The notes beneath the pieces were generated by a model. It was not told where the DNA came from. It saw only the letters and a list, made by a program, of their open reading frames with translations, and did no database searches. From positions 18,571 to 46,736 of the forward strand of contig DJOT01000052.1 in NCBI GenBank assembly GCA_002439095.1: a stretch of 28,166 bases of DNA, written 5' to 3'. This DNA is from Bacteroidales bacterium UBA6431. GTDB taxonomy: Bacteria; Bacteroidota; Bacteroidia; Bacteroidales; UBA932. Positions within the stretch are counted from its first letter, which is position 1; each line of letters opens with the position of its first letter. The translations under genes and the position numbers were made by a program. Below are positions 16,468 through 26,400 of the stretch, one piece after another.

Positions 16468-18794
16468 TTCGTGAATGTTTTTGTTCCCCATTTCTTGTTT
16501 GGCCTTGAGCCCAAATCGAGCACCAGGGTGCCTCCCTTGACTAGAAGCGAGTGCGGCACCGCGCAGTCGTCCCACCTCTCGCCGTTGAGCCTGGCACCGC
16601 GGATGTACATGTTCTTCTCCGAGTTGTTGCGGGTCAGGATCTCGAACTTTCCGCCCGGGTAGTAGTCCGGGTTGAGGGAGATGGTGACACGGTCAAACAC
16701 TGGGGAGGTGAGCTCGTATGCGGGGCTGGTGCTGCATCCACCGTCCACCTCGAACAGGCCGATAGCCATCAGCACCCCGAGCGCCCCCATCTGCCCCTGG
16801 TCCTCATCGTCGCGGTAACCCCCGTACGGGGTGATGTCCCCGTAGGCGGCCTTGACCTTGCGCACCCATTTCTGGCTGAGCCACGGTGCCCCGGCCCGGT
16901 TGAACATGTGCGCCATCCCGGTGCCCGGCTGGTTGCCGTAGTCTGTCCAGTTGTACTGTTTCATGGCGGGATCTGAATAACGGAAGAACCCTCCCGGCTC
17001 GCTGAGCCTGAACTGCTCGTCAAGCCGCTTTATATATTTGTCCCGGCCGCCGAAAAGCTCCATCAGCCCAGGCACATCTTGAGGTACGTAGTGGGAATAG
17101 ATGGCCGCGTTGCTCTCGCAGAACCCGTCTTTCTCGGAGATTTCGAGAGGGTCGAAGTCCTTGAAGAACTCCCCGTTCACCCCGCGGGCGTTCATGAAGC
17201 CCACGGACGGGTCCCAGACATTGCGGTAGTTGCGGGAGCGTGCCATGAACAGGTCGTAATCTTCAGTCTTCCCGAGGGCCTTGGCCAGCTGGGCGAGGCA
17301 CCAGTCCTGGTAGGCATATTCCAGGGTCATGGAAGCCCCGGTGGTGTGCATGGCTTTCACTCCCGGCCTGCCGTCCGGCACGTAGCCGCGCTCCTCGTAG
17401 TATGCCATCCCTCCGGACGTGGCATCCTTGTGGTGGTCATATCCGGCGTGGTCACGGATGCCGCCGCGGAAAGCGTTTTTGCGGAGCCCCTCGTAGGCGA
17501 GGGCGGCGTCATATCCGCGGATGCCCTTGTTGTAGGCGGCGGCGAAGACACTCACTGCCGGGTCGCCGATCATTACATAGGTGTAGTTTCCTCCGGACGG
17601 GCCGCGCGGTATGAGGCCTCCGTTGCGGTAGTAGTCCAGCATCGTGTTGCAGAAATCGTCCACGATCTCCGGGTAGACCAGTGTCCAGAGTATGTCCAGA
17701 GACCAATGGCTGCCCCACCAGGCATCGAAGTTGTGGTGGTTGTACAATGGCTTTCCGTCCTCACCGCAAGGGATTCTCCTGACCACGGGAGCGTCTCCTG
17801 TGAGATCCATGTAATGCCCGTCGGCATCGCTGACTATGTGCCTGCCGAGCAGGGCGTGCCAGAGGTCGGTGTACATCTTGACCTGCTGCTCGTGAGTGCC
17901 GCCGGAGACATCGATGCGTCCGAGCTTCTCGTTCCATTCGTCATAAGCTGCCTGGCGTGTGCCGTCGAAGTCCCAGCCCGGGAGCTCGGTGCGCATGTTG
18001 GCCTTGGCGTTCTCCACACTCGTGTATGAGATGGCCACTTTCATCAGCACCTGCTCTCCTTCTGCAGTGGAGAACCTGACTGCGAGGCCGGCATCCTTGC
18101 CGGACACGCGTGCGGGGCTGCTGTTCCTGATGATGCTGCCCTCACGCCAACAGATGACCTCGGAGACGGGCTTTGAGAGTTCGGCCCAGAAGTAGACCGG
18201 AGTGTCCTTGGGCCTGCGTCCGGTGGCTTCCATTATCTCCCATCCGGCGATGGTGCTATCATTGACCTGCCATACCTCCGAGTAGGAGGTCGGGCCGTGG
18301 GCGAGGAATGCCCCGCTGTCGAATATTATCGTGCTTTCCGAGCTCTGCGGGAAGGTGTAGCGGTGCATGCCGACTCTGGTCGTGGCGGTGAGTTCGGCAG
18401 TGATCCCGTAGTCGTCCAGATGTATCTTGTGATAGCCGGGTTTAGCGATCTCGCCTTCATGGCTGAAGGCGGAGCGGTAGGCGCCCATCCCGAGATGGCC
18501 CTTGAATTCTCCTGTCGTCGGCATCACGGCCACTCCGGACATCTGCCAGTTGTGGATGTGGCTGAAGCAGCGCACGTGCAGGGAATCATACAGGTAGCCG
18601 GAACCCCAGGAATGGGCGGTGCCGGTATCTGGGCTCAGGCTCACCATCCCGAACGGGAGCGAGGCCGAGTCGAAGAAGAACCACCGGGACTTGTGGCTGT
18701 CGATGAAGGGGTTGACCTTGTCCACATACCCGTTCCCGGCAAAAGCCGGCAGGGCCAGGGTGAGACAGGCAAGGGAATATAATAATCTTTTCAT
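16464..18794 (-). CDS. GH92-family glycosyl hydrolase
   Basis: 776 residues, the usual length for GH92, whose characterised members are calcium-dependent exo-alpha-mannosidases. A signal peptide ends near AFA (residue 19). The N-terminal beta-sandwich contains VNPFIDS and SLPFGMVSLSPDTG (about 45-58), the classic start of GH92. The alpha/alpha barrel includes FCESNAAIYSHYVPQDVPGL (558-577), where Glu560 matches the general acid. GYRDDEDQGQMGA (659-671) contains the base region that is usually written GNDDxGQMSAW. The segment FDAWWGSHWSLDILWTL (about 356-372) replaces the usual SLWDTFR motif, so this is a divergent subgroup and alpha-mannosidase activity should not be assumed. It overlaps its neighbours by 4 bp on each side (ATGA), so translation is probably coupled. 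Confidence 0.9.
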   Translation of the reverse strand: MKRLLYSLACLTLALPAFAGNGYVDKVNPFIDSHKSRWFFFDSASLPFGMVSLSPDTGTAHSWGSGYLYDSLHVRCFSHIHNWQMSGVAVMPTTGEFKGHLGMGAYRSAFSHEGEIAKPGYHKIHLDDYGITAELTATTRVGMHRYTFPQSSESTIIFDSGAFLAHGPTSYSEVWQVNDSTIAGWEIMEATGRRPKDTPVYFWAELSKPVSEVICWREGSIIRNSSPARVSGKDAGLAVRFSTAEGEQVLMKVAISYTSVENAKANMRTELPGWDFDGTRQAAYDEWNEKLGRIDVSGGTHEQQVKMYTDLWHALLGRHIVSDADGHYMDLTGDAPVVRRIPCGEDGKPLYNHHNFDAWWGSHWSLDILWTLVYPEIVDDFCNTMLDYYRNGGLIPRGPSGGNYTYVMIGDPAVSVFAAAYNKGIRGYDAALAYEGLRKNAFRGGIRDHAGYDHHKDATSGGMAYYEERGYVPDGRPGVKAMHTTGASMTLEYAYQDWCLAQLAKALGKTEDYDLFMARSRNYRNVWDPSVGFMNARGVNGEFFKDFDPLEISEKDGFCESNAAIYSHYVPQDVPGLMELFGGRDKYIKRLDEQFRLSEPGGFFRYSDPAMKQYNWTDYGNQPGTGMAHMFNRAGAPWLSQKWVRKVKAAYGDITPYGGYRDDEDQGQMGALGVLMAIGLFEVDGGCSTSPAYELTSPVFDRVTISLNPDYYPGGKFEILTRNNSEKNMYIRGARLNGERWDDCAVPHSLLVKGGTLVLDLGSRPNKKWGTKTFTK

Positions 18795-21700
18795 TTTATG
18801 TTGAATGAACTTTTGAGACGTATGTCAGTGGATGATGCTCCGACCATCACATCGAAGCGGCCTGGTTCGACTGAGAATTTCATGTCCTTGTCCCAGAGGC
18901 CGAGGTCCTGCGGGGTGAGGGTGAATGAGACTTCCCGGCTTTCTCCCGGAGCGAGGCTGATGCGCTCGAAGCCTCTGAGCACCTTGGTGTAGGTGGTGAC
19001 GCTGCTCACCACATCGTCGATGTATAACTGGACGACTTCGTCCCCGGCACGTCTGCCGCTGTTGGTGACTGTGCACCGGACTTCTATGCTGCCCTCGGGG
19101 GTCTGCTCGCGCGGGCTGACGGAGAGGTCGGAGTACTCGAAAGTGGTGTAACTCAGCCCATGGCCGAAAGGATAGAGTGCGCCCCATACGGAGGTCTCGC
19201 ATGATTCGTCTGAGCCCGGCTTGAACGGGAAGGCGAAAGGTATCTGTCCCACGCTTTTCGGAAAGGTGACCGCAAGGCGTCCGCCCGGGTTGTTGTCGCC
19301 GAAGATGGTCTCGGCTACGGCCTGCCCGCAGAATTCTCCAGGGAACCAGCCGTGGATGATGGCCTTGACGTTGCGTGCCGCCCAGTTGATGCTGGATGCC
19401 CTTCCGTCGAGAAGCACCAGCACCACCGGTTTCCCGGTCGCCACGACCGCTTCCATGAGCTCCTGCTGCCTGCCCGGCAGTTCCAGGCTGGTGCGGGAAC
19501 GGTCTTCCCTGACAGTGAGTTCGTTGCCGCCGAGTACGAGTATGACGGCATCGGCTTTTCTGGCTGTTTTTACAGCTTCTTTGAGAAGTCGCTTTTCGTC
19601 TGCCGTCTTCTCGAAGCTCATGAGTTCGCTCTCAGGGAAATGCGGGTCTATGATCTCGCAGCCTTTCGCATAGCTGACCTTGCTTCCCGGGAGAAGTTCA
19701 CGGACACCTTCCAGCACGGTCTTTATCGGTGCTGCAGCCGGGCCGTAGCGGCAGATGAGCTGTTCTCTCTCGTCGGCGTTCGGGCCGATGACGGCTATGT
19801 GCCTGATGTCCTTGGACAGAGGGAGCATGCTGTCCTCGTTCTTGAGCAGCACCATCGATTCTCTTGCGGCACGCAGCGAAAGAGCCTGATGCTCAGGGCT
19901 GTGTACTTCTTTGAGGGCCTGGTCGCCGTCGCCCCTGTACGGGTTGTCGAAGAGGCCGAGACGGAACTTTACCCTGAGTATGTCTGCGACCCTCTCATCG
20001 AGAGTCTCCATGCTGACTTTGCCGTGACGGACAGCGTCCCTGAGCGGAAGCACGAAGGATTCCGGGGTGCGGAAAGTGGTGCGGATGTTTAGGCCGGCGT
20101 TGACGCACTGTGCCACAGCATCTTCGTAGGAGTCAACGACTTTATGCTTGTCGTAGAGGAATTCCACAGCTTCGCTGTCGGAGACCACATAGCCTCTGAA
20201 TCCCCACTGCTTGCGGAGCAGGTCGGTGAGGAACCAGCTGCTGCCGCTCACAGGGACTCCGTCGTAGTCGTTGTAGGAACTCATCACGCCGAGAGCTCCG
20301 GCTTCAGTGAAGGCCACGCGGAACGGGTCGAGGTAGAGCGTGCGCATCTCGCGCGGAGCCACCTTCGGGTCGGTACGGGTCTTGCCGTCACGTCCTCCGA
20401 CAGGGATGCTGTAGACGGCGAAGTGCTTCGGAGTGGACACGACTCCGCCCTCCTGCAGGGAGAGGATCATCCTTTTGCCGAGCTGGCCCACGAGGTACGG
20501 GTCTTCTCCGTAGGTCTCCACGCAGCGTCCCCAGCGCGGGTCCTGCGAGATGTCGAGGATAGGGGAGTAAATGTTGGTGTAGCCGAGCAGATATGCTTCC
20601 CGGGCTTCGACTTTGCCGATCTCGGAAATGAGCTCCTTGTCCCATGTGGCTCCCTGCCCGCACTGGGCCGGGAAGTATGTGGCGCCGACGCTGCAAAGTC
20701 CCCTTATCCCCTCATTGGTGAAGTCCACGGGGATGCCGAGCCTGGTCTGCTCCACGAACCATCTCTGGATGGTCTGGAGCGCTTCGACATGCTTTTTGAA
20801 GTCGGCTGCATAAGGCGAAGAGGGGTTCTTGACCCCGTTGTGCTCCTCGTCAATGTTGCCCACGCCGTCTTTCCATATCTCATTGCTCCATTCCGGGGTA
20901 GGCAGGTCGTCCTTGAGCACGCGGCCTGTGCCGTAGAGGGTCACCATCTGGCAGGTCTTCTCCTCAAGGGTCATCTTTGAGAGGAGGTCTCTGACCCTCT
21001 CCTCTTCCGGGGCTGAAGGGTCTTCGTAGATGTCCTTGACCCCGTTTTTGTTGAAATCGATCCAGCCCCGCCTGTATATGCCGTCGTCTCCGAGCCAGAA
21101 GAGCAGGGTGCCGAATCCCGGATTGTCGCAGGTCCATGCCTGGCCTTCCGGACGGATTTTCTCCAGCACCCGGGCGGTGTACGGCATCTTCAGCCCCTTG
21201 CGGGCGACATAGTGGGCGTAGGCTATCTCGAACACCGCCCTGAACTGCCCGCGTGCCTGAGGGCTTATCTTGTCCCAGCGGCAGTATTTGCCTGTCTTGT
21301 CCTTCCAGGTGAAGAATGGCATGTTGTCGTCGCCGAGGTTGTAGCGGGAGAGGTATTCGTAGCAGGTCATCAGACGGTTGTCGAGGGCCGACCAGAGGTC
21401 TCTGCCCTGCTTCCATGCCACCTCGCAGATCTCCGCCATGCAGCCGAGGGCAAGCATGCAGTGCGCCTGGTCGCGCCCGCTCTCCTGGAGCTGGCCCGAC
21501 GGGTCGGTATAATTGGGGAGGGAGCCGTTGTCATAGCCGGCTTCGAGGTATCTTCTGACGGCATCATCGTAGAGTGCCCGGTCATCGAGGAACACTCCCA
21601 TCCCGATCATGCCCTTGAGGACGGAGAGTCCCCAGTTGCCGTTGGTGTAGGCGGGGTCGTTGTGGAATTTGGTGAACACCGGGATGAACGCCTCGCGGAG

Positions 21701-22225
21701 CATGGTCTCCATCTCGCGGGTGTCATTTTCTGTCCAGCCGTTTTTGTAAGTACTTGATGGATAGGTGTATCGCATCAGCTCGGCCGCGTTGGTGATGATG
21801 AAGCCCTGAAGTCCTGCGCACAGGGGATCGTCCCTCGGGGTGATCTTCCTCAGCACTGCCGAGTACTTCCGGATGATCTCCATGGCCTTGTCGGCATGGG
21901 CCTTGTCGGCGGTGACTGTCCAGATGAGCGCATTGTAGTAGGCGGCGTTGAAGTCGTCCTCGCATGGCTTCTTGGTCCAGCCGTACTCGTCGGCTCTTGA
22001 GATGATTGGGAACGGCCCCTGGACCTTGTAGTCAGCTGATGATTTCGGATCGGCGATGAGTTTCTCCCAGGAGCCGTATGCCGGACTGGTCTTCTCATCC
22101 ACATAAGTGCGTATGCGTGAGAGATCCTGGGTGTCGTGCAGGATCCCGGGGTGCACAAAATCCTGCCCCGTGGCCGGCATCGCAGCCATTATGAGCAGCG
22201 AAAAAAGCAATCTTTTCAGTTTCAT
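18791..22225 (-). CDS. Fusion: alginate-lyase-like alpha/alpha domain plus GH3 beta-glycosidase
   Basis: 1144 residues from the ATG at 22225, which gives a signal peptide MKLKRLLFSLLIMAA (cut near residue 20); an ATG 12 codons upstream is less likely. Residues about 22-385 form an alginate-lyase-type toroid: NGNWGLSVLKGMIGMGVFLDD (195-215), then LPNYTDPSGQLQESGRDQ and CEVAWKQGRDLW. GH3 begins at FNKNGVKDIYEDPSAPEEER (391-410). Family marks are DPRWGRCVETYGEDPYLVG (562-580), KHF (600-602), and the nucleophile Asp683 in VVSDSEAVEFL. The second domain carries ELTVREDR with LPGRQ, which includes acid/base candidates Glu902 and Glu907. A fibronectin-like tail covers about 1035-1140. GH3 alone is normally about 750-850 residues, so the extra N-terminal domain is real and in frame. 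It would combine uronate cleavage with beta-glycoside removal. PL38 glucuronan lyase is one possible relative of the lyase part, recalled and not checked. First gene of the minus-strand operon. Confidence 0.9.
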   Translation of the reverse strand: MKLKRLLFSLLIMAAMPATGQDFVHPGILHDTQDLSRIRTYVDEKTSPAYGSWEKLIADPKSSADYKVQGPFPIISRADEYGWTKKPCEDDFNAAYYNALIWTVTADKAHADKAMEIIRKYSAVLRKITPRDDPLCAGLQGFIITNAAELMRYTYPSSTYKNGWTENDTREMETMLREAFIPVFTKFHNDPAYTNGNWGLSVLKGMIGMGVFLDDRALYDDAVRRYLEAGYDNGSLPNYTDPSGQLQESGRDQAHCMLALGCMAEICEVAWKQGRDLWSALDNRLMTCYEYLSRYNLGDDNMPFFTWKDKTGKYCRWDKISPQARGQFRAVFEIAYAHYVARKGLKMPYTARVLEKIRPEGQAWTCDNPGFGTLLFWLGDDGIYRRGWIDFNKNGVKDIYEDPSAPEEERVRDLLSKMTLEEKTCQMVTLYGTGRVLKDDLPTPEWSNEIWKDGVGNIDEEHNGVKNPSSPYAADFKKHVEALQTIQRWFVEQTRLGIPVDFTNEGIRGLCSVGATYFPAQCGQGATWDKELISEIGKVEAREAYLLGYTNIYSPILDISQDPRWGRCVETYGEDPYLVGQLGKRMILSLQEGGVVSTPKHFAVYSIPVGGRDGKTRTDPKVAPREMRTLYLDPFRVAFTEAGALGVMSSYNDYDGVPVSGSSWFLTDLLRKQWGFRGYVVSDSEAVEFLYDKHKVVDSYEDAVAQCVNAGLNIRTTFRTPESFVLPLRDAVRHGKVSMETLDERVADILRVKFRLGLFDNPYRGDGDQALKEVHSPEHQALSLRAARESMVLLKNEDSMLPLSKDIRHIAVIGPNADEREQLICRYGPAAAPIKTVLEGVRELLPGSKVSYAKGCEIIDPHFPESELMSFEKTADEKRLLKEAVKTARKADAVILVLGGNELTVREDRSRTSLELPGRQQELMEAVVATGKPVVLVLLDGRASSINWAARNVKAIIHGWFPGEFCGQAVAETIFGDNNPGGRLAVTFPKSVGQIPFAFPFKPGSDESCETSVWGALYPFGHGLSYTTFEYSDLSVSPREQTPEGSIEVRCTVTNSGRRAGDEVVQLYIDDVVSSVTTYTKVLRGFERISLAPGESREVSFTLTPQDLGLWDKDMKFSVEPGRFDVMVGASSTDIRLKSSFNIK

Positions 22226-22332
22226 GTCTACATATACGGACGGAGCAGGTGTTTTACTCACTCCATCGAAAATAAAAATTATTTGAGTATTTTTACACAG
22301 TTGCGCGTAATATGGATAAAAACCTGTTTACA
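22226..22332. promoter_or_regulatory. Divergent control region between the GH3-led operon and the GH43-HTCS operon
   Basis: The 107-bp AT-rich gap must hold both outward promoters. No full TTG-N19-TAnnTTTG promoter is visible on either strand, only partial matches (CGAAAATA at 22268-22275, which reads TATTTTCG on the minus strand, and TATTTTTA on the plus strand near 22288). TACTCA (22255-22260) and TGAGTA (22284-22289) form a 6-bp inverted repeat. A poor core promoter plus a symmetric element fits activation by the neighbouring HTCS, which is an inference. Confidence 0.5.
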
Positions 22333-23460
22333 ATGAAACTTTTCCTTACACTCGCGGCAGCCCTGTCACTTGTGCTGCCGGCCTCTGCCCAGCGCAGCTC
22401 TTTCAGACCGGGGGAAATCTGGCCTGACGACAAAGGTGTGCATATCAACGCCCACGGCGGCGGGATTCTTCTGCACGATGGAGTATACTGGTGGTTCGGG
22501 GAACACAAGACTGCCGGGCGCGCCGGCAACCAGGCCCACGTCGGGGTGCATTGCTATTCCTCCACGGACCTGTACAACTGGAAAGACGAGGGCATAGCAT
22601 TCAAGGTGAGCCCTGATCCGGAGTCCCCGGTGGCGGACGGATGTATATTGGAGCGTCCCAAGGTGATCTACAATGCCTCGACCGGCAAGTTCGTGATGTG
22701 GTTCCACCTGGAGCCGAAGGGCGCAGGATACGGCGGAGCCATGGTGGGGATAGCGCAGGCCGACAAGGTCACGGGCCCGTATGAGTTCATACGTGCCACC
22801 AGGACAGTGGTCCGTACATGGCCGGTCAATGTGCTCCCGCTGCACAAAGTGCGTCCGGAGGGGGCCAATTGGAGTGACAGACCGAATCTTGCGAAAGGGG
22901 AGCATCCCGACTCAGTCAACACTCTCGGGCGCGACTTCGAGAAGGGCCAGCATTCCCGTGACATGACCCTCTTCGTCGATGATGACGGCAAGGCTTACCA
23001 CATCTGCTCTTCAGAATCCAACAGCGTCATCCATATCGCCGAACTGACTGATGATTATCTCGATTTCAGCGGCAAATATGTGCGCGCTTTCATAGGGGAC
23101 CGCATGGAGGCTCCGGCCATCTTCAAGAAGGACGGGCTGTATTATTTCATGGGTTCCGAGTGCACGGGCTGGAGGCCGAATCCTGGCCACTCCGCCGTGG
23201 CCCCGTCCATTTGGGGGCCATGGACTCAGCTCGGCAACCCTTGCGTGGACGCCGACAGCGAGACCACCTACCATTCGCAGAGCACATTCTTCATTCCGGT
23301 GGCCGGCAAGAAGGACGCCTACATATATATGGGTGACCGCTGGACTCCGGACAACGCCATAGACGGACGCTACGTGTGGCTGCCTGTGGAGTTTGAGGAC
23401 GGGCGCTTCATCCTGCATTGGAGGGATGAATGGGATCTGTCGGTTTTTGATAAGAAATGA
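22333..23460 (+). CDS. GH43 enzyme resembling exo-beta-1,3-galactanases (subfamily 24-like)
   Basis: 375 residues from the ATG at 22333, which gives a clean signal peptide (MKLFLTLAAALSLVLPASAQ); an in-frame ATG at 22312 is the alternative. The five-bladed propeller starts with INAHGGGILLHDG (38-50), where GH43 usually has its base Asp. Instead the pattern fits the galactanase group that uses a Gln as base: Glu107 in LERPKV, acid Glu259 in DRMEAPAIF, and Gln316 in HSQSTF. The Glu259-Gln316 distance (57) is close to that recalled for the Phanerochaete enzyme (55). SRDMTLFVDDDGKAYHICSS (208-227) is conserved. An insertion of about 45 residues (about 163-207) precedes it and may shape the active site. 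The product would be galactose released from a beta-1,3-galactan backbone. Its stop overlaps the HTCS start (ATGA). Confidence 0.85.
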   Translation: MKLFLTLAAALSLVLPASAQRSSFRPGEIWPDDKGVHINAHGGGILLHDGVYWWFGEHKTAGRAGNQAHVGVHCYSSTDLYNWKDEGIAFKVSPDPESPVADGCILERPKVIYNASTGKFVMWFHLEPKGAGYGGAMVGIAQADKVTGPYEFIRATRTVVRTWPVNVLPLHKVRPEGANWSDRPNLAKGEHPDSVNTLGRDFEKGQHSRDMTLFVDDDGKAYHICSSESNSVIHIAELTDDYLDFSGKYVRAFIGDRMEAPAIFKKDGLYYFMGSECTGWRPNPGHSAVAPSIWGPWTQLGNPCVDADSETTYHSQSTFFIPVAGKKDAYIYMGDRWTPDNAIDGRYVWLPVEFEDGRFILHWRDEWDLSVFDKK

Positions 23461-26400
23461 GGCGTCTTGCGGCCATAGCGTTGTCTTTTCTGCTTCTCGG
23501 GTTCAGTGCCCGCGGAGCGGAAAAGCCGTATGTGTTCCGCATGCTCGACGCATCCAAGGGCTTGCCGGAGAACAATGTCAGGGACATGCTGATGCTTCCG
23601 GACGGCCTCATGTGTATCCAGACTTCCTCCTGGCTGTGCTTCTATGACGGGGCCGGATTCAAGAACTGGCGCTGGGATCAGGAGATGGTGCCATATACCG
23701 AATACAACGGGCAGGACCATGTCGTGTATGATTCCGGCAGCGACAGGGTGATTCTACATGCGCGTGATCATATATGGGCGTTTGACCGGAAGACGGAAAA
23801 GTTCATCTACGACATTCCGCAGCCTTCAGCCGCTCCCGGGGACACGCTCCGCCATCTTTTCCGTGACGGCAGCTCCAGCCGTACGCAGACGGCACAGGCA
23901 TCCTCGGGCAAGCGCTGGTTCATGTCGGACAAGCATCTCATGTGTTTTGATCCGGATGACGGCAGGATCTCCAACATCGAGGATATACCGGAGGGCAGCG
24001 ATGATCTTTTTACGTCCATAGCCGTGGACGGGCAGGACAATCTGTGGGTCGGCTCGGCCCGTTCGGGTGTGCGTATATTTTATAAGGACGGGACCGTGTA
24101 CCGCTTCCCTTGTCTAGAGAGGATCGGGGCGGCTCCGGTATATCCCCATCTTGACATATCAAGGATATACGCCGATCCGCGCGGAGGCATCTGGATAGCG
24201 ACCCAGCAGGAGGGGCTTCTGTTCTGGCATCCGGACATAGTCCGCATAAACACCGTCAACGGCTCGACCCTCAAAAGCGGCAGCATGCCTGACGAGAGTG
24301 TCAAGTGTCTGGCCGAGTCTCCCGACGGCAAGGTGCTCGTCGGCACCATACACGGATTGCTGCGGTATGATCCTGCAGCCTGGGCAATGGAGTCCCCGTG
24401 GCCTGAACTGCGGGATGAACTCATTATCGGCCTGTATGTGGAGCCTTCCGGGAAGATATGGGCCGGGACATTCTACAATGGACTTTATTGCATAGATGGG
24501 CATCGGGTGCGCCACTATGTCTGGCCTCAGCAGTTCGCCGTCGATGTGTCATATCAGAAGGCTTCTCCGAATCTCAACTGCGTGCGTGCCCTTACCGGAG
24601 ATGCTGACGGGCAGTATTGGATTTCTGTCTATGGCGGTCTGGGCCGCTTCGATCCGGAGAGCGGACAGGTTTCCCTCCTCCGGGATGCGCATCCCGAACT
24701 TGAGCGCTATATGATGATCCGCGACATATTCATCATGGATGACGGCACCATCGTCGCTTCGGGGGACAACGGGCGTTTCCGCTATGATCCGCTCGCGGAT
24801 GAGGTCGTGGATATGAGAAAGGAGGATTCTTTTGCCTTTACCAACCAGATTCTTGAGGATTCTTCAGGCAGGCTTTGGCTGGCCGAGTCCGGGGGTCTCT
24901 CTATGAGGGAGGGTGCTTCAGAGTCCCGCCCGATAATTTCTTCCGGAGTCATGATGGGTATGGCTGAAGATGATGACGGGGTTATCTGGGCAATGTCCAC
25001 GAGCGGTGTGTCCAGTGTCAGAGTGGCTGAAGACGGCTCTGTCCAGAGGACAGACTACGGTGTTGAAGATGGTCTTGACTGCGGCTCTTTCTTCCCGAAA
25101 TCCGTGCTGAAGCATTCTGACGGGACCATTTATTTCGGTGCATCGTCCGGGATGTGCGTCATCGCTCCGGGGTTGCTGAGCATACCTGACTATGGGGTGG
25201 CTCCGAGGATTTCGTCTTTCACAGCCGGAGGGGAGGAGATGTCCGTCTCGGATGTCAGACTGCCGTATGACAAGACGTCTTTGCGTTTTACTTTCACCAA
25301 TCTGAACTATGCGAATCCGGAGCACAGTCGCTACCGTTACAGGCTTTCCGGTTTTGAGGATGGATGGCGCATGTCGCCATCGTCTCCTCTCGGGGTGGCG
25401 GAATATACCTTCCTTGAGCCGGGCAGATATGTTTTCGAGGTCGAGGCCTCCAACAACGGTATGGACTGGAGCGGCTGCACCAGTGTGCCGATCCTGATAC
25501 GGCCTCCGTTCTGGCGGTCAACTCCGGCCCTGTTCGTCTATGCTTTCCTGATGATGGCAGGCATCTGGGGCGCTGTGGCATTGTTCTATCATCGGGCGCG
25601 GCGCAAGATGTCCCTGCAACGGGCAGAGGACCAGCGCCGGCAGGAAGAGGAACTCAACCAGATGAAATTCAGGTTCTTCACCAATATCTCACATGAACTT
25701 CGGACACCGCTTTCCCTGATAATCCTGCCGCTTGAAAGCCTTATGAAAGACAAGGAGGGGACTGATGAATACAGCCGTCTGGAGACTATGCACCGCAATG
25801 CCAAATCCCTGCTGGACATGGTCAACCACCTTCTTGATTTCCGGAAACTTGAGATGGGAGGGGAGAAGCTCCAGCTGCGTCAGGGCAATCTTTCCGAGTT
25901 CGTGGCCGGTGTGCTGGAATCTTTCCGGGCCGGGGCGGAGAAGAAACGTATACGGTTGAGATTTACTGATTTTTCGGACAACTGCCTGATGTCTTTCGAC
26001 AGCGACATGATGCAGAAAGTCGTCAACAATCTTCTCTCCAACGCGATGAAGTTCACTCCGGAAGGAGGGTCTATAGAGGTGCGTCTTTCCAGGACGGAGG
26101 ATGGGGCGGTCTGCCTTGATGTGGAAGACAGCGGAATAGGTATACCTCCGTCTGATCTGCCGCATGTGTTCGATCGTTTCTACCGCAGTTCAAATGCAGG
26201 GTCTTCGACAGGGTCCGGCATAGGTCTTAACCTTGTGAAACAGTATGTGGAGATGCATGGCGGGAGTGTGTCGGTCACATCTGAGGTGGGCAAGGGAACG
26301 GTGTTCTCTGTAATGTTGCCGGCTTCTTTGGCCGTAGTGCCTCCTGTCGCTGAAGATGCCGAGGACAGCTTGGTGGCCGTGCCTGCCGACGGGAGGAAGT

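Noticed and set aside
17079..18029. 316-codon plus-strand frame antisense to GH92
   Set aside because: Shadow of a GC-rich coding gene; the minus-strand GH92 is unmistakable here. The same applies to the antisense frame at 7226-8197 in susC.
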